Notes: generated from the letters alone by a model not told the origin. DNA of 64,000 bases from Microvirga arsenatis (GCF_009910705.1 NZ_JAAAXJ010000007.1:180952-244951), one strand, 5' to 3'; shown: positions 32,569 through 41,755, numbered from the stretch's first letter. A program made the numbers and translations.

Positions 32569-33213
32569 TCAGGCGCGAGCGGCCCAGACCATTCCGCGCC
32601 GCAGGATGGTACGCATCTCCGGTACCTCGAACTCTTTTGCCACATGCCCGAGGGAGCTGTAGAAGACGCGGCCATGCCCGTGGCGCCGCTTCCAGACGAC
32701 GGGCATCACAACGCCTTCGATCCAGAAGGCGTGCTCGCCCGAGAAGGTGGTCGTCGCGAGGACCTCGTTCGAGGGGTCAACATGCATGTAGTACTGCTCG
32801 GAGCGATAATCGAAATCCCGGATGTCCTGCATCACCGGATCGTCGGGCCGGGTGATCGTCACACGGTAGTCGATGATGTTGCCGGGATGCGCCACCCATT
32901 GGCCGCCGCACATGAACTGGTACTCGACCGCCTCGCGGAAGGCGTCGCCCATGCCCCCATGGTAGCCGGCGAGTCCCGTGCCTTCGCGAACGGCCTGCGA
33001 GAGATTGGCGGCCTCGTCCTTCTCGATCTTCGACATGGTGAAGATCGGCACGATCAGGCTCATCGTATGGAGCCGAGGGCTGGCGAAGGCCTCGGTCGAG
33101 GGTTCGAGGTGGACCTTGAATCCCTCTTCCTGCAGCATTCCGGCGACGATCGAAGCACATTGCTCCGGCTCGTGGCCGTGCCAGCCGCCCCATACGATGA
33201 GCGCTTCCCGCAT
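32569..33213 (-). CDS. thuA: ThuA-domain protein
   Basis: A 214-residue ThuA-like (glutamine-amidotransferase-fold) protein, last in the sugar operon. It begins MREALIVWGGWHGHEPEQCA, and FTMSKIEKDEAANLSQAVRE and the conserved GLAGYHGGMGDAFREAVEYQFMCGGQWVAHPG are the family signature. ThuA proteins occur with ThuB-type dehydrogenases in disaccharide (trehalose, maltitol) catabolism in Sinorhizobium; the exact reaction is still debated, and recent work on relatives points to keto-sugar turnover. The gene is 34 bases after the Gfo/Idh/MocA gene. The symbol rests on family and context. Confidence 0.87.
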   Translation of the reverse strand: MREALIVWGGWHGHEPEQCASIVAGMLQEEGFKVHLEPSTEAFASPRLHTMSLIVPIFTMSKIEKDEAANLSQAVREGTGLAGYHGGMGDAFREAVEYQFMCGGQWVAHPGNIIDYRVTITRPDDPVMQDIRDFDYRSEQYYMHVDPSNEVLATTTFSGEHAFWIEGVVMPVVWKRRHGHGRVFYSSLGHVAKEFEVPEMRTILRRGMVWAARA

Positions 33214-33246
33214 CGTTGCGTTCTTCCCCTCAGGCGATGAAGGACC

Positions 33247-34422
33247 TCAGGCGGCGGAAGCCGTCTGAGGCAGGCCCTTCCAGAGATTGGCCGCATCGGC
33301 GTCATCCAGGACGGCCGGGCGCTCGAGCGTGGTGGTGATCGCCTTGGGTTGCCCCGTCGCCGCGCCTTCCAGAATGGAGTGCATGACCTCGAGAACGTGC
33401 AGGCCGAGCCGGCCGCTGGAGCGGTGCGGCGTGCCGTCGAGAACGGCGCTTGCGAGATCGGCGAGGCCGAGCGCCCGGTAATTGGCCTTGTTCGGCATCT
33501 CGGGGGCCCAGTTCGGCGAGCGCCAGTTGGGGGCGCCCAGCGGCATCTCGCCCGAATCGACCGCGCGCCAATCGCCGCCGCGCTCGGTGAGCTCCACCTG
33601 GCCGCCGAAGAAGTTGGGGTCCGGCACGCGCAGCGATCCTTCCGAGCCGTAGATCTCGATGGCCGGGTGGCCGTGCTTCCACACGTCCCAGCTCATGCAG
33701 AAGGTGACCTGCGCACCGGAGGCGAACTCGAGCAGGGCCATCACGTGGGTCGGTGTCTCGACCGCGATGCGCTGTCCCTTGCGCGGCGAGTCCGAGGTGA
33801 CGACACGCTCGGGGAAACCGATGCTGGACATGGCGACGACACGCTGCACCGGCCCGATCAGGTTGACGAGGGTGCTCAGATAATAGGGCGCCATGTCGAG
33901 GATGGGGCCGCCGCCCGGCTTGAAGAAGAACTCCGGGTCCGGGTGCCAGTGCTCCATGCCGTGCGACATCAGGAAGGCCGTTCCGGACAGAATGCGGCCG
34001 ATGGCGCCGTCGTCGACCAGCTTGCGGGCGAGCCGCCCGCCGGCGCCGAGAAACGTATCGGGAGCGCAGCCGAGATGCAGCCCGCGGGCTTCCGCCTCGT
34101 CCACGAGCCTGCGCCCCTGCTCGAAATCGACCGCGAGCGGCTTTTCGGAGAACACGTGCTTGCCCGCGCTGAGGGCTGCCAGCGACACGCCGAAATGGGC
34201 CGCCGGCACGGTGAGGTTGACGACAAGATCGATGTCGTCGCGGGCGAGAAGCTCATCTACCGTGAGCGCCTCGACACCATGGCGGCTCGCCTGGGCCTGA
34301 GCAACCTCCGGCCGCATGTCCGCACAGGCCCGAAGGGTGAGGCCGCGGTAGGCGGGGATATTCTGGAGATAGATGCCGGAGATGTTGCCGCATCCGATGA
34401 TGCCGACATTGAGGGAGTTCAT
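33247..34422 (-). CDS. thuB: Gfo/Idh/MocA-family oxidoreductase (ThuB-like)
   Basis: A 391-residue NAD(P)-dependent sugar dehydrogenase. The Rossmann motif is VGIIGCGNISGIYLQN, and EKPLA (in HVFSEKPLAVDFEQG) is the conserved catalytic-lysine motif; the C-terminal GFO_IDH_MocA_C region runs to the end (HPDPEFFFKPGGGPILDM). In rhizobia the ThuB homologue oxidises disaccharides at C3. Five bases separate it from the isomerase/epimerase upstream, so the operon is tight. The ATG at 34422 is used; the open frame continues over that gene in another phase. The substrate is inferred from context. Confidence 0.88.
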   Translation of the reverse strand: MNSLNVGIIGCGNISGIYLQNIPAYRGLTLRACADMRPEVAQAQASRHGVEALTVDELLARDDIDLVVNLTVPAAHFGVSLAALSAGKHVFSEKPLAVDFEQGRRLVDEAEARGLHLGCAPDTFLGAGGRLARKLVDDGAIGRILSGTAFLMSHGMEHWHPDPEFFFKPGGGPILDMAPYYLSTLVNLIGPVQRVVAMSSIGFPERVVTSDSPRKGQRIAVETPTHVMALLEFASGAQVTFCMSWDVWKHGHPAIEIYGSEGSLRVPDPNFFGGQVELTERGGDWRAVDSGEMPLGAPNWRSPNWAPEMPNKANYRALGLADLASAVLDGTPHRSSGRLGLHVLEVMHSILEGAATGQPKAITTTLERPAVLDDADAANLWKGLPQTASAA

Positions 34423-34427
34423 GATCG

Positions 34428-35195
34428 CTAATCCTCGATGGAGCGCAGGAAGTCGAAGCTGGCGCGGGCCGTTCGGGCCGGATCCGCCGGTTTGTCGTGC
34501 TCGACCACCATCCATTCGGCGCCCGCGCTGCGACACACGCGCCAGAGCTCGCGCCAGTTCAGGGTGCCGGAGCCCACGTCGGCCCAGCCGTCCTGGTCCT
34601 CGTTCTGGCCCGCAGGGGCGATATCCTTCACATGGGCCGCAGTGATCCTGTCGCGGTAGCGGGCGATCCAGTCCTTGGGATCCGCCTCGCCGCGCACGAG
34701 CCAGGCCACGTCGACCTGCCAGGCGAGGGGGCTCGAGCCGGCAGCCTCGAAGATCAGCTCGAGGGCTGTCTTCGCCCCGTCCTTCGGCTTCAGCTCCCAA
34801 TGATGGTTGTGGTAGCCGAGACGAATGCCGTCCTTCTGGAGGCGTTCCGCGATCTGCCCGAGCTCACGGCCGAGCGCGCGCCAGCCATCCGCCGCCATGT
34901 CGCGCTCCTCCGGGGGCACGGCCGGCATGTAGAGGTTCGTGAAACCCAATGTCTTGCACGCATCCACGATGGCATCGGGCTTCTCGCGCAGGGCCGCCAT
35001 GCTGACATGGCTGGACGAGGCCTTGAGGCCGCGCGCATCGAGCTTCGCCCGGACCTCCGAAGCCTTGTCGAGATGAGAGCCGACCGCTTCCACGTAGCGG
35101 TAGCCGGCATCGGCGACGGTGTCGAGGATCAGGTCGAGATCCTCGAGGGATCTCAGGGTGTAGAGTTGAATCGAAAGGATGTCCGTGACGCTCAT
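34428..35195 (-). CDS. Sugar phosphate isomerase/epimerase (AP-endonuclease-2 TIM barrel)
   Basis: A 255-residue TIM-barrel protein. It begins MSVTDILSIQLYTLRSLEDL; the metal-binding residues are plausible in RLGYHNHHWEL (His and Glu), DVAWLVRG (Asp), AHVKDI (His) and WMVVEHDKPA (Glu). Members convert xylose/inosose-type sugars or keto-sugars; related enzymes cleave 3-keto-glycosides after Gfo/Idh/MocA oxidation. Its place between an ABC transporter and a ThuB-like gene fits that role. The start at 35195 is the ATG at the family N-terminus. Confidence 0.87.
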   Translation of the reverse strand: MSVTDILSIQLYTLRSLEDLDLILDTVADAGYRYVEAVGSHLDKASEVRAKLDARGLKASSSHVSMAALREKPDAIVDACKTLGFTNLYMPAVPPEERDMAADGWRALGRELGQIAERLQKDGIRLGYHNHHWELKPKDGAKTALELIFEAAGSSPLAWQVDVAWLVRGEADPKDWIARYRDRITAAHVKDIAPAGQNEDQDGWADVGSGTLNWRELWRVCRSAGAEWMVVEHDKPADPARTARASFDFLRSIED

Positions 35196-35262
35196 AAGGC
35201 CCTCAGAGGTTCGAAAAAACGGGCGCGACGGATCGTGGAGGGACCCGCTGCAGGACGTTGTG

Positions 35263-36342
35263 TCAGAGGCGCTCGCCGGAATCCGCGGCGAAGAGAGAAA
35301 CCTCTGTGGGATCGACATGGAGCGTCACGCTCTCGCCGGGCGCAGGGCGCCGGGAGCCGGCGATGCGAACCTGGACCGAGCCTGCGCCGTCGCTGCACCA
35401 GATCACGGTGTCGGCGCCCATGGGTTCGACGATGTCGACCTTGAAACCGGGCCAGGTGCCGGCGCCTGAGATCTTCAGATGCTCCGGGCGGATGCCGAGC
35501 ACGACCTCCCGGCCCGGCAACGGGGTGGCGGCAAACTGGTAGCCGGCGAGCGACAGCCGGCGCTCGCCGGAAAGGAAGCTCAGGCCCTCTCCGGTGTTCT
35601 CGATCCTGCCCTTGATGAAGTTCATCTGCGGCGAGCCGACGAAGCCGGCGACGAAGAGGTTGGCCGGGCGGTGGTAGATCTCGTCGGGCGTGCCGATCTG
35701 CTGGATCTTCTGCTCCTTCATCACCACGATGCGGTCGGCCAGCGTCATGGCCTCGATCTGATCATGGGTGACGTAGACCATCGTGGTCTTGCCGAGGCGG
35801 GCATGCAGCCGCTTGATCTCGACCCGCAGCTCGTTGCGCAGCTTGGCATCGAGATTGGACAACGGCTCGTCGAAGAGGAACACGGCGGCATCGCGCACCA
35901 GGGCGCGGCCGATGGCGACGCGCTGGCGCTGGCCGCCGGAGAGCTGGTCGGGGCGCCGGTCGAGGAGGGGAGTGATCTGCAGCAGCTCCGCAGCCCTGGC
36001 GACGCGCCTCTCGATCTCGGGCTTGGGCGTTCTCGCCATCTTCAGGCCGAAGGACATGTTCTCGCGAACGCTCATGCGCGGATAAAGCGCGTAGGACTGG
36101 AACACCATGGCGATGCCCCGGTCTTTCGGCTCCTCCCAGGTGACGTTCTTCCCGTTGATCCAGATCTGCCCCTCGGCCACGTCGAGGAGCCCCGCGATGG
36201 CGTTGAGCAGGGTGGACTTGCCGCAGCCCGAGGGGCCGAGCAGCACGATGAACTCGCCTTCCTGGATGTCGAGGGAAAGGCCGTCGAAAACCTGGACGGC
36301 TTCGAAGGCGACGGTCACATCACGAACGGAAACGGACGACAT
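35263..36342 (-). CDS. Sugar ABC transporter ATP-binding protein (MalK/UgpC type)
   Basis: A 359-residue ATPase. Walker A is GPSGCGKST, the signature LSGGQRQR, Walker B VFLFDEPLSNLD and the switch His in YVTHDQIEAM. The C-terminal TOBE/OB regulatory domain (VLGIRPEHLKI, FKVDIVEPMGADTVIW) marks it as the CUT1 sugar-uptake type (ThuK/MalK/UgpC). It is 3 bases after the second permease gene and clearly part of the same transporter. Confidence 0.95.
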   Translation of the reverse strand: MSSVSVRDVTVAFEAVQVFDGLSLDIQEGEFIVLLGPSGCGKSTLLNAIAGLLDVAEGQIWINGKNVTWEEPKDRGIAMVFQSYALYPRMSVRENMSFGLKMARTPKPEIERRVARAAELLQITPLLDRRPDQLSGGQRQRVAIGRALVRDAAVFLFDEPLSNLDAKLRNELRVEIKRLHARLGKTTMVYVTHDQIEAMTLADRIVVMKEQKIQQIGTPDEIYHRPANLFVAGFVGSPQMNFIKGRIENTGEGLSFLSGERRLSLAGYQFAATPLPGREVVLGIRPEHLKISGAGTWPGFKVDIVEPMGADTVIWCSDGAGSVQVRIAGSRRPAPGESVTLHVDPTEVSLFAADSGERL

Positions 36343-36345
36343 TCC

Positions 36346-37230
36346 TTACCCCTTCACAGCGCCGGCGGCGATGCCGCGGACGAACCAGCGTCCGGAGACG
36401 AAGTAGACGACGAGCGGAACGAGAGCCGCGAGCATGGTGGCGGCCATGTCGACGTTGTAGGCCCGCTCGCCCTGCGTCGAGTTGACGATGTTGTTGAGCT
36501 GCACGGTCATGGGCAGGTTCTGCCGGCCCGCGAAGGTGAGGCCGAAGATGAAGTCGTTCCAGATGCCCGTGACCTGAAGGATGGTCGCGACCACCAGGAT
36601 CGGCGTCGACATGGGCAGGATCACCCGGAGGAAGATCGACCAGAAGCCGCCGCCGTCGATCCGAGCCGCCTTGAACAGCTCGATCGGCAGTCCCGCGTAG
36701 TAGTTGCGGAAGAGCAGCGTCATGGTCGGAAGGCCGAAGATCACATGCACCAGCACGATGCAGGTGAGCGAGTTGTAGATCCCCGTCAGCGAGAAGATGC
36801 GCACCAGCGGGTAGAGGAAGACCTGATAGGGAATGAAGGCGCCGAGCAGGAGCACGCCGAACATGACGTTGGCTCCCCGGACCCGCCAGAACGACAGGGC
36901 GTAGCCGTTGATGGCGCCCACGATGATCGACAGGATCACCGAGGGCACGAGAATGCGCACCGAGTTCCAGAAACCGACGCTGATGCCGTTGCATTCGAGG
37001 CCGGTGCAGGCGGACGACCAGGCCTTGGTCCAGGCCTCGAAGGTCATGGCCGCTGGCAGGGCCAGGATGTTGCCCATCCGGATCTCCTCCATCGGCTTGA
37101 GGGAGGTCACGACCATGATCCAGAGCGGCAGCAGGAAGAACAGGGCGGCCGTCGCCAGGAAGGCATAGATCCCGATGCGCCCGGCGGTGAGATGGCGGGG
37201 GCGTCGCCCCTGCGGCACGACGGCGTTCAT
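36346..37230 (-). CDS. Sugar ABC transporter permease (MalG type)
   Basis: A 294-residue CUT1 inner-membrane permease with six helices. The first is YAFLATAALFFLLPLWIMVVTSL, and the EAA loop that docks the ATPase is in YAGLPIELFKAARIDGGGFWSIFLRVILPMSTP. The gene overlaps the other permease by ATGA (37227-37230). It would form a heterodimer with it. Confidence 0.95.
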   Translation of the reverse strand: MNAVVPQGRRPRHLTAGRIGIYAFLATAALFFLLPLWIMVVTSLKPMEEIRMGNILALPAAMTFEAWTKAWSSACTGLECNGISVGFWNSVRILVPSVILSIIVGAINGYALSFWRVRGANVMFGVLLLGAFIPYQVFLYPLVRIFSLTGIYNSLTCIVLVHVIFGLPTMTLLFRNYYAGLPIELFKAARIDGGGFWSIFLRVILPMSTPILVVATILQVTGIWNDFIFGLTFAGRQNLPMTVQLNNIVNSTQGERAYNVDMAATMLAALVPLVVYFVSGRWFVRGIAAGAVKG

Positions 37231-38162
37231 GCGTGCCTCCCTTGCGGACGGATGTAGCGGACGTAGATCCACGGAGCCAGGATGCTCACGACGGTGATCA
37301 GCATGATGGTGGCGGCGGCTGTGCCGAGCGCGATGTTGTTGCGCTCGAAGAGATGGTCCATCACGAACTTGGCCGGCACTTCGGTTGCAATGCCGGGCCC
37401 GCCGAGGGTCATGGCCACCACGAGGTCGTAGAGCTTCACCACGCCGGTGGCGAGAAGCACGGTCGCGGTGATGACCATCGGGCGCAGCAGAGGCAGAACG
37501 ACGGAAGTATAGACGCGCCAGGTGGGGATGCCGTCGACCCTGGCGGCCTTCCACAGGTCGGAGTCGATGCCGCGCAGGCCTGCGAGCAGGATGGCCATGG
37601 TCAGCCCCGCACCGTGCCACAGCCCCGCGATCACAATGGTGTAGATCGCCATCCTCTGGTTTACGAGCCAGTCGAAGGTGAAGCTCTCGAAGCCCATGTC
37701 GCGGACGAGCTTCTGTAGGCCGAGCCCCGGATTGAGGAACCACTGCCAGGCCACGCCCGTGACCACGAAGGACATGGAATAGGGGTAAAGGAAGACCGTG
37801 CGGAAGAGGCCTTCGCCGCGCACGTTCTGGTCGATGAAGACGGCGAGCAGGAAGCCGATGATGAGACAGCCGGAGATGAAGAGCGTGCCGAAAATGACGA
37901 TGTTCGAGGCCGAGGTCAGAAAGCGGTCATTGGCAAAGAGGCGGGTGTATTGCGCAAGACCCACCCAGTCGAGCTTGGGCAGGAGCGTGGAACTAGTGAA
38001 CGACAGGCGCACGGTCCAGAGCATGCAGCCGATATAGACGACGAGAACGACGAGCGCGGTCGGCAGGAGCGCGAAAGCTGCCGGCAGGCGTGTTCGCACG
38101 CTGCGCCGGATTCTTGTGCCGCTCGATGCGACACTTGGGGCGCGGATCGAGATGGTTTCCAT
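37227..38162 (-). CDS. Sugar ABC transporter permease (MalF type)
   Basis: A 311-residue CUT1 permease: a basic cytosolic N-terminus (SSGTRIRRSVRTRLPAAF), six or so helices, and an EAA loop in LLAGLRGIDSDLWKAARVDG IPTWRVYTSVVLPLLRP. It follows the binding-protein gene after a strong terminator-like hairpin, and overlaps the next permease. The pairing and order match the ThuE-F-G-K and Gts/Agl systems. Confidence 0.95.
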   Translation of the reverse strand: METISIRAPSVASSGTRIRRSVRTRLPAAFALLPTALVVLVVYIGCMLWTVRLSFTSSTLLPKLDWVGLAQYTRLFANDRFLTSASNIVIFGTLFISGCLIIGFLLAVFIDQNVRGEGLFRTVFLYPYSMSFVVTGVAWQWFLNPGLGLQKLVRDMGFESFTFDWLVNQRMAIYTIVIAGLWHGAGLTMAILLAGLRGIDSDLWKAARVDGIPTWRVYTSVVLPLLRPMVITATVLLATGVVKLYDLVVAMTLGGPGIATEVPAKFVMDHLFERNNIALGTAAATIMLITVVSILAPWIYVRYIRPQGRHA

Positions 38163-38195
38163 TCGGGAGATCCCGTCGAGAGAGAACTGGCCGTG

Positions 38196-38234
38196 AAAAA
38201 AAGGCGGCTCGCCCCAGCCCCTGAGGCGAGCCGC
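38196..38234 (-). terminator. Strong hairpin between the binding-protein and permease genes
   Basis: On the minus strand GCGGCTCGCC-tcaggggctgg-GGCGAGCCGC then C and TTTTTTT: a perfect 10-base-pair stem plus seven Ts, between the stop at 38241 and the permease start at 38162. It should partly terminate or stabilise the upstream mRNA and keep the binding protein in excess over the membrane components, as seen in other sugar-uptake operons. Confidence 0.85.
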
Positions 38235-38240
38235 AAGGAT

Positions 38241-39482
38241 TTAGCCTGCGTCGCGCATAGCGTTGACGATCTTCTCGATGAAGGCGTCTGCCGTCATGTT
38301 CGGGTTGTTCCAGAACTGCGTGACCGCATCCTGCATGGCGCCCGAGAAGTTCGGCGGGCTCAGGATCTCCATGCTTTCCACCTGGTTCGCCGGATCCTTC
38401 AGGATGGAATGAGACTTCTGAGCGCAGACGTCCATGGAGGACACGTCAACGTCCATCCGCACCGGGATCGAGCCCTTCTTCTTATTGAACTCGACTTGGC
38501 TGGTGGGATCGGTCAGAACCTGGATCAGCTTGTCCTGGGTGGCCAGGGCCGTCTTGTCCTTGGTCTGAGGGAAGACGAAGACGTCGCCGCCGATGACCAG
38601 CTTCGGCTCTTGGCCTACGACGGTGCAGCCATATTCCTTGCCGGCCGTCTGGCCCGCAGCGATGAACTCGCCCTTGGCCCAGTCGCCATTGAAGTGCATG
38701 GCTGCCTTGTTGGTGATCACCAGAGCTGTCGCGTCGTTCCAGTTGCGGCCGGGGCTGCCCGGGTCGACGAGGCCGCGCATCTTGCCGAAGATCTCCACCG
38801 TCTCCTTGAACTTCGGGTTCTTCACGACATCCGGCTTGCGGGTGCCGTAGAGCTGGCGGAACATGTCGGCGCCGCCGTGGCCGACCATGACCGCCCGGAA
38901 GAGGTTGTGCTCCCAGGTCGGTTGGCCGCCGAGGGCCAGCGGGATGATGCCTTTGGCCTTCAGCTTCTCGCCGCTGGCGATCAGCTCAGGGAAGGTCTTC
39001 GGGGGCTCGAGGCCAGCATCGGCAAAGACCTTGGTGTTGTAGAACATCCAGTTCTGGCCGTGGATATTCACCGGAACGGCGTAGAACTTGCCTTGGCGCA
39101 CCGTCGCGTCGACGATCGGCTTGGGCATGAGCTCGCGCCACTTGCCGGCCTTCGCCTGTGCATCGACATCGCGCACCAGGTCGTTGCTGACCAGTTCGTC
39201 GAACTGCTTGCCGGTGTTGAACTGCATCATGGTCGGGGGATTGCCGCCCACGATCCTGTTGATGCCGGCCGTGCGGGCGTTGGCGCCGCCGGCGATGGCA
39301 TTGTCGACCCAGGTGCCGCCGGCCTTGGTGAACTGGTCCGCAAAGACCTTCACGGACGCGGACTCTCCGGCCGACGTCCACCAGTGGAGAACCTCGGCCT
39401 TCATCTGCTGTGCGAGAGCTCCAGAGCTCCAGACGAGGGCAATAGAAAGGGTATACGCGGAAACGCGTGTCTTCAGGCGCAT
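38241..39482 (-). CDS. Sugar ABC transporter substrate-binding protein
   Basis: A 413-residue periplasmic family-1 solute-binding protein. Signal peptide: MRLKTRVSAYTLSIALVWSS...GALAQ; the mature protein starts QQMKAEVLHWWTSAGESASV with the aromatic ligand region, and NIHGQNWMFYNTKVFADAGL follows. It is closest in pattern to glucose/mannose-type GtsA binding proteins, so the ligand may be a mono- or disaccharide. It is the first operon gene with GGGAGG before the ATG, downstream of the palindrome at 39514-39527. Confidence 0.93.
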   Translation of the reverse strand: MRLKTRVSAYTLSIALVWSSGALAQQMKAEVLHWWTSAGESASVKVFADQFTKAGGTWVDNAIAGGANARTAGINRIVGGNPPTMMQFNTGKQFDELVSNDLVRDVDAQAKAGKWRELMPKPIVDATVRQGKFYAVPVNIHGQNWMFYNTKVFADAGLEPPKTFPELIASGEKLKAKGIIPLALGGQPTWEHNLFRAVMVGHGGADMFRQLYGTRKPDVVKNPKFKETVEIFGKMRGLVDPGSPGRNWNDATALVITNKAAMHFNGDWAKGEFIAAGQTAGKEYGCTVVGQEPKLVIGGDVFVFPQTKDKTALATQDKLIQVLTDPTSQVEFNKKKGSIPVRMDVDVSSMDVCAQKSHSILKDPANQVESMEILSPPNFSGAMQDAVTQFWNNPNMTADAFIEKIVNAMRDAG

Positions 39483-39513
39483 GGCTTCCTCCCAGAAGCG
39501 TTTTATCGATTTT

Positions 39514-39527
39514 TGTAATCGATTACA
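39514..39527. promoter_or_regulatory. Palindromic operator of the LacI regulator
   Basis: TGTAATCGATTACA, a perfect 14-base palindrome with the central CG typical of LacI/GalR operators. It is 32 bases upstream of the binding-protein start and about 115 bases upstream of the divergent LacI start. The LacI protein next door is the obvious ligand (inference). Confidence 0.82.
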
Positions 39528-39640
39528 TCTTGAGGTATAGGTTGTAGTCGGTTTTTGGATTAGTCAAGAGACTAGTTGATGTAAGTTTTTGGTCCTGAGA
39601 GAAGGTTACACATCTTCTCCGGACCCTAGAGGTAACCTGC

Positions 39641-40711
39641 ATGAGCCGGAAAAGATGGCGTTCGGTCAAGGAGATACGCATTGCCGACGTCGCACGACTT
39701 GCAGGCGTGTCAACGGCCACGGTCAGCCGCGTCCTTTCCGACCCGGACAAGGTCCGGAAGAAAACCCACGATCTCGTGATGGAGGCGGTGCGGCGCAGCG
39801 GCTATATCCCCAACAGCACGGCCCAGAAGCTGCGCACCCGCCGCACCATGAACGTGCTGGTGGTGGCGCCGCGGCTCACCAATCCCGTCTTTGCCGAGGT
39901 GCTTCGCGGCGTCGACGACGAGCTGACCGAATCAGGCTACGGCATCATCATCGGCAACCTGGACAACCGCAGGGAGCGCGAGGCGCGCTACGTCGATCTG
40001 GCCCTGTCCCGGCAGGTGGACGGGGTGCTCCTCCTGACAGGCTACATTCCGGGAAACGGGCGTCGCAGCATGAAGGAGGCCGGGCTTCCCATCGTCGGCA
40101 TGTGCGCCGCCATCGACGACAGGTCGATTCCCAACGTCGTCGTCCAGGACCGGGAATCCGCCCGCAGGGCTGTGGAGTACCTGGTGCGGCTCGGCCATCG
40201 GCGGCTGGGCTACATCTCCGGCACGATCGGCTCCATCATCGAGACGGAGCGCTACGCGGGATTCTGCGAAGGCATCGCGGAAGCAGGCCTGGGCGCAGCC
40301 GACTTCGTGCGGTGGGAGGGGCCGTTCGTCTTCTCCACGGGCGTTGCGGCGGCCGAGGGGTTCCTGCAGATGAAGGAACGCCCGACCGGCATCTTCGCCG
40401 CCTGCGACGAAAGCGCGATCGGCTTCATCAAGCGTGTCCGAGCCGAGCGGATCCGCGTGCCGCAGGACGTGTCGGTGATCGGGTTCGACGGCATCGAGTT
40501 CGCCGATTACACCGAGCCCGCGCTCACCACCTTCCGGCAGCCCCTCTACGAGCTGGGTCGCACCGGCGCGGATGTGCTGATGAGGATGATCGGGGGCGAG
40601 ATGAGGCCTGAGGATTGGAGCATCCGCCTGGAGCCGACCCTGCTGGAGCGCGGCACCACGGGCCCGGTCCTGCACAAGGATTTTGCATCGCTGCGCCGCT
40701 CCAGGATGTGA
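39641..40711 (+). CDS. LacI-family transcriptional regulator
   Basis: A 356-residue repressor. The N-terminal HTH is IRIADVARLAGVSTATVSRVLSDPDKV with the hinge AQKLRTRRTMNVLVVAPRL; a periplasmic-binding-protein-like ligand domain follows (YLVRLGHRRLGYISG, VSVIGFDGIEFADYTEPALTTFRQPLYELG). It is divergent from the sugar operon with the perfect operator between them, so it is its likely regulator, released by the transported sugar or a metabolite, and comparable to ThuR. Confidence 0.95.
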   Translation: MSRKRWRSVKEIRIADVARLAGVSTATVSRVLSDPDKVRKKTHDLVMEAVRRSGYIPNSTAQKLRTRRTMNVLVVAPRLTNPVFAEVLRGVDDELTESGYGIIIGNLDNRREREARYVDLALSRQVDGVLLLTGYIPGNGRRSMKEAGLPIVGMCAAIDDRSIPNVVVQDRESARRAVEYLVRLGHRRLGYISGTIGSIIETERYAGFCEGIAEAGLGAADFVRWEGPFVFSTGVAAAEGFLQMKERPTGIFAACDESAIGFIKRVRAERIRVPQDVSVIGFDGIEFADYTEPALTTFRQPLYELGRTGADVLMRMIGGEMRPEDWSIRLEPTLLERGTTGPVLHKDFASLRRSRM

Positions 40712-40756
40712 CGGCGCAGCATCTTTCAATCTCGTTCCTGTCTTGAGGAGACCACG

Positions 40757-41755
40757 ATGAAGCCTGTGCGCTGGGGAGTGTTGAGCACCGCAAAGATCGG
40801 CCGGTTCAAGGTCGTTCCGGGGATGATGAAAAGCCCGCTCTGCGACGTCGTGGCCGTTGCATCGCGGGACGAGGCATCCGCGCGCGCCATGGCCGGCGAG
40901 CTTGGGATCCGCAAGGCCTACGGATCCTACGAGGCGCTGCTGGCCGATCCCGAGATCGAGGCCGTCTACAACCCGTTGCCGAACCATCTGCACGTGCCCA
41001 TGACGCTTGCCGCGGCCGCGGCCGGCAAGCATGTCCTGTGCGAGAAGCCGATCGCCATCTCCGCCGACGAGGCGGAGCAACTCGCCCAGGCTTCAGCCCA
41101 GGTGCTGATCGCCGAAGCCTTCATGGTGCGCCACCATCCGCAATGGCACCGCGCCCGCGAGATCGTTCGGGAAGGGCGGATCGGCGAGGCGCGGGCGATC
41201 CAGGTGATCTTTTCGTATTTCAACGTCGACCCGGCCAATATCCGCAACCGACCTGACATCGGCGGGGGAGGGCTCCTCGATATCGGATGCTATGCGGTCG
41301 TTGCAGGACGCTACCTCTTCGAGGCCGAGCCTCTGCGCGTCGTCTCGCTGGTGGATCGCGATCCCTCCTTCGGAGTCGACCGCACCACGAGCGCCCTGAT
41401 GGACTTTGGCGGGGGGCGCCAACTCACGTTCACGGTTTCCACGCAGTTGGTTCCGTTCCAGCGGGTCCAGGTCCTGGGAACCAAGGGGAGGATCGAGATC
41501 GAGATCCCCTTCAACGCGCCTCCGGATCGGCCGACCCGCATCTTCCTGGATGACGGTTCCCAGCATGGCGGCCTCTCGGCACAGGCTGTCGATTTTCCGG
41601 TCCTGGACCAGTACCAGTTCCAGGGAGAAGCCTTCAGCCGTGCCGTCCGCGGGGCCGAGCCGCTGGCTCATGGCTTGGGCGACGCGCTGATGAACATGCG
41701 CATCCTCGACGCGCTCCGCCGCTCCGAGGCCACAGGCGGATGGGAGGCCGTCTGA
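40757..41755 (+). CDS. Gfo/Idh/MocA-family oxidoreductase
   Basis: A 332-residue dehydrogenase, second of its kind in the locus. The N-terminus is MKPVRWGVLSTAKIGRFKVV (G-x-L-S-T-A-x-I-x variant of the cofactor loop), with the EKPIA motif in HVLCEKPIAISADEAEQ and a clear C-terminal domain (GGGGLLDIGCYAVVAGRYLF). It resembles glucose-fructose oxidoreductase and 1,5-anhydrofructose-type dehydrogenases. It follows lacI by 45 bases and is likely co-transcribed, perhaps acting on the product of the operon. Confidence 0.92.
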   Translation: MKPVRWGVLSTAKIGRFKVVPGMMKSPLCDVVAVASRDEASARAMAGELGIRKAYGSYEALLADPEIEAVYNPLPNHLHVPMTLAAAAAGKHVLCEKPIAISADEAEQLAQASAQVLIAEAFMVRHHPQWHRAREIVREGRIGEARAIQVIFSYFNVDPANIRNRPDIGGGGLLDIGCYAVVAGRYLFEAEPLRVVSLVDRDPSFGVDRTTSALMDFGGGRQLTFTVSTQLVPFQRVQVLGTKGRIEIEIPFNAPPDRPTRIFLDDGSQHGGLSAQAVDFPVLDQYQFQGEAFSRAVRGAEPLAHGLGDALMNMRILDALRRSEATGGWEAV

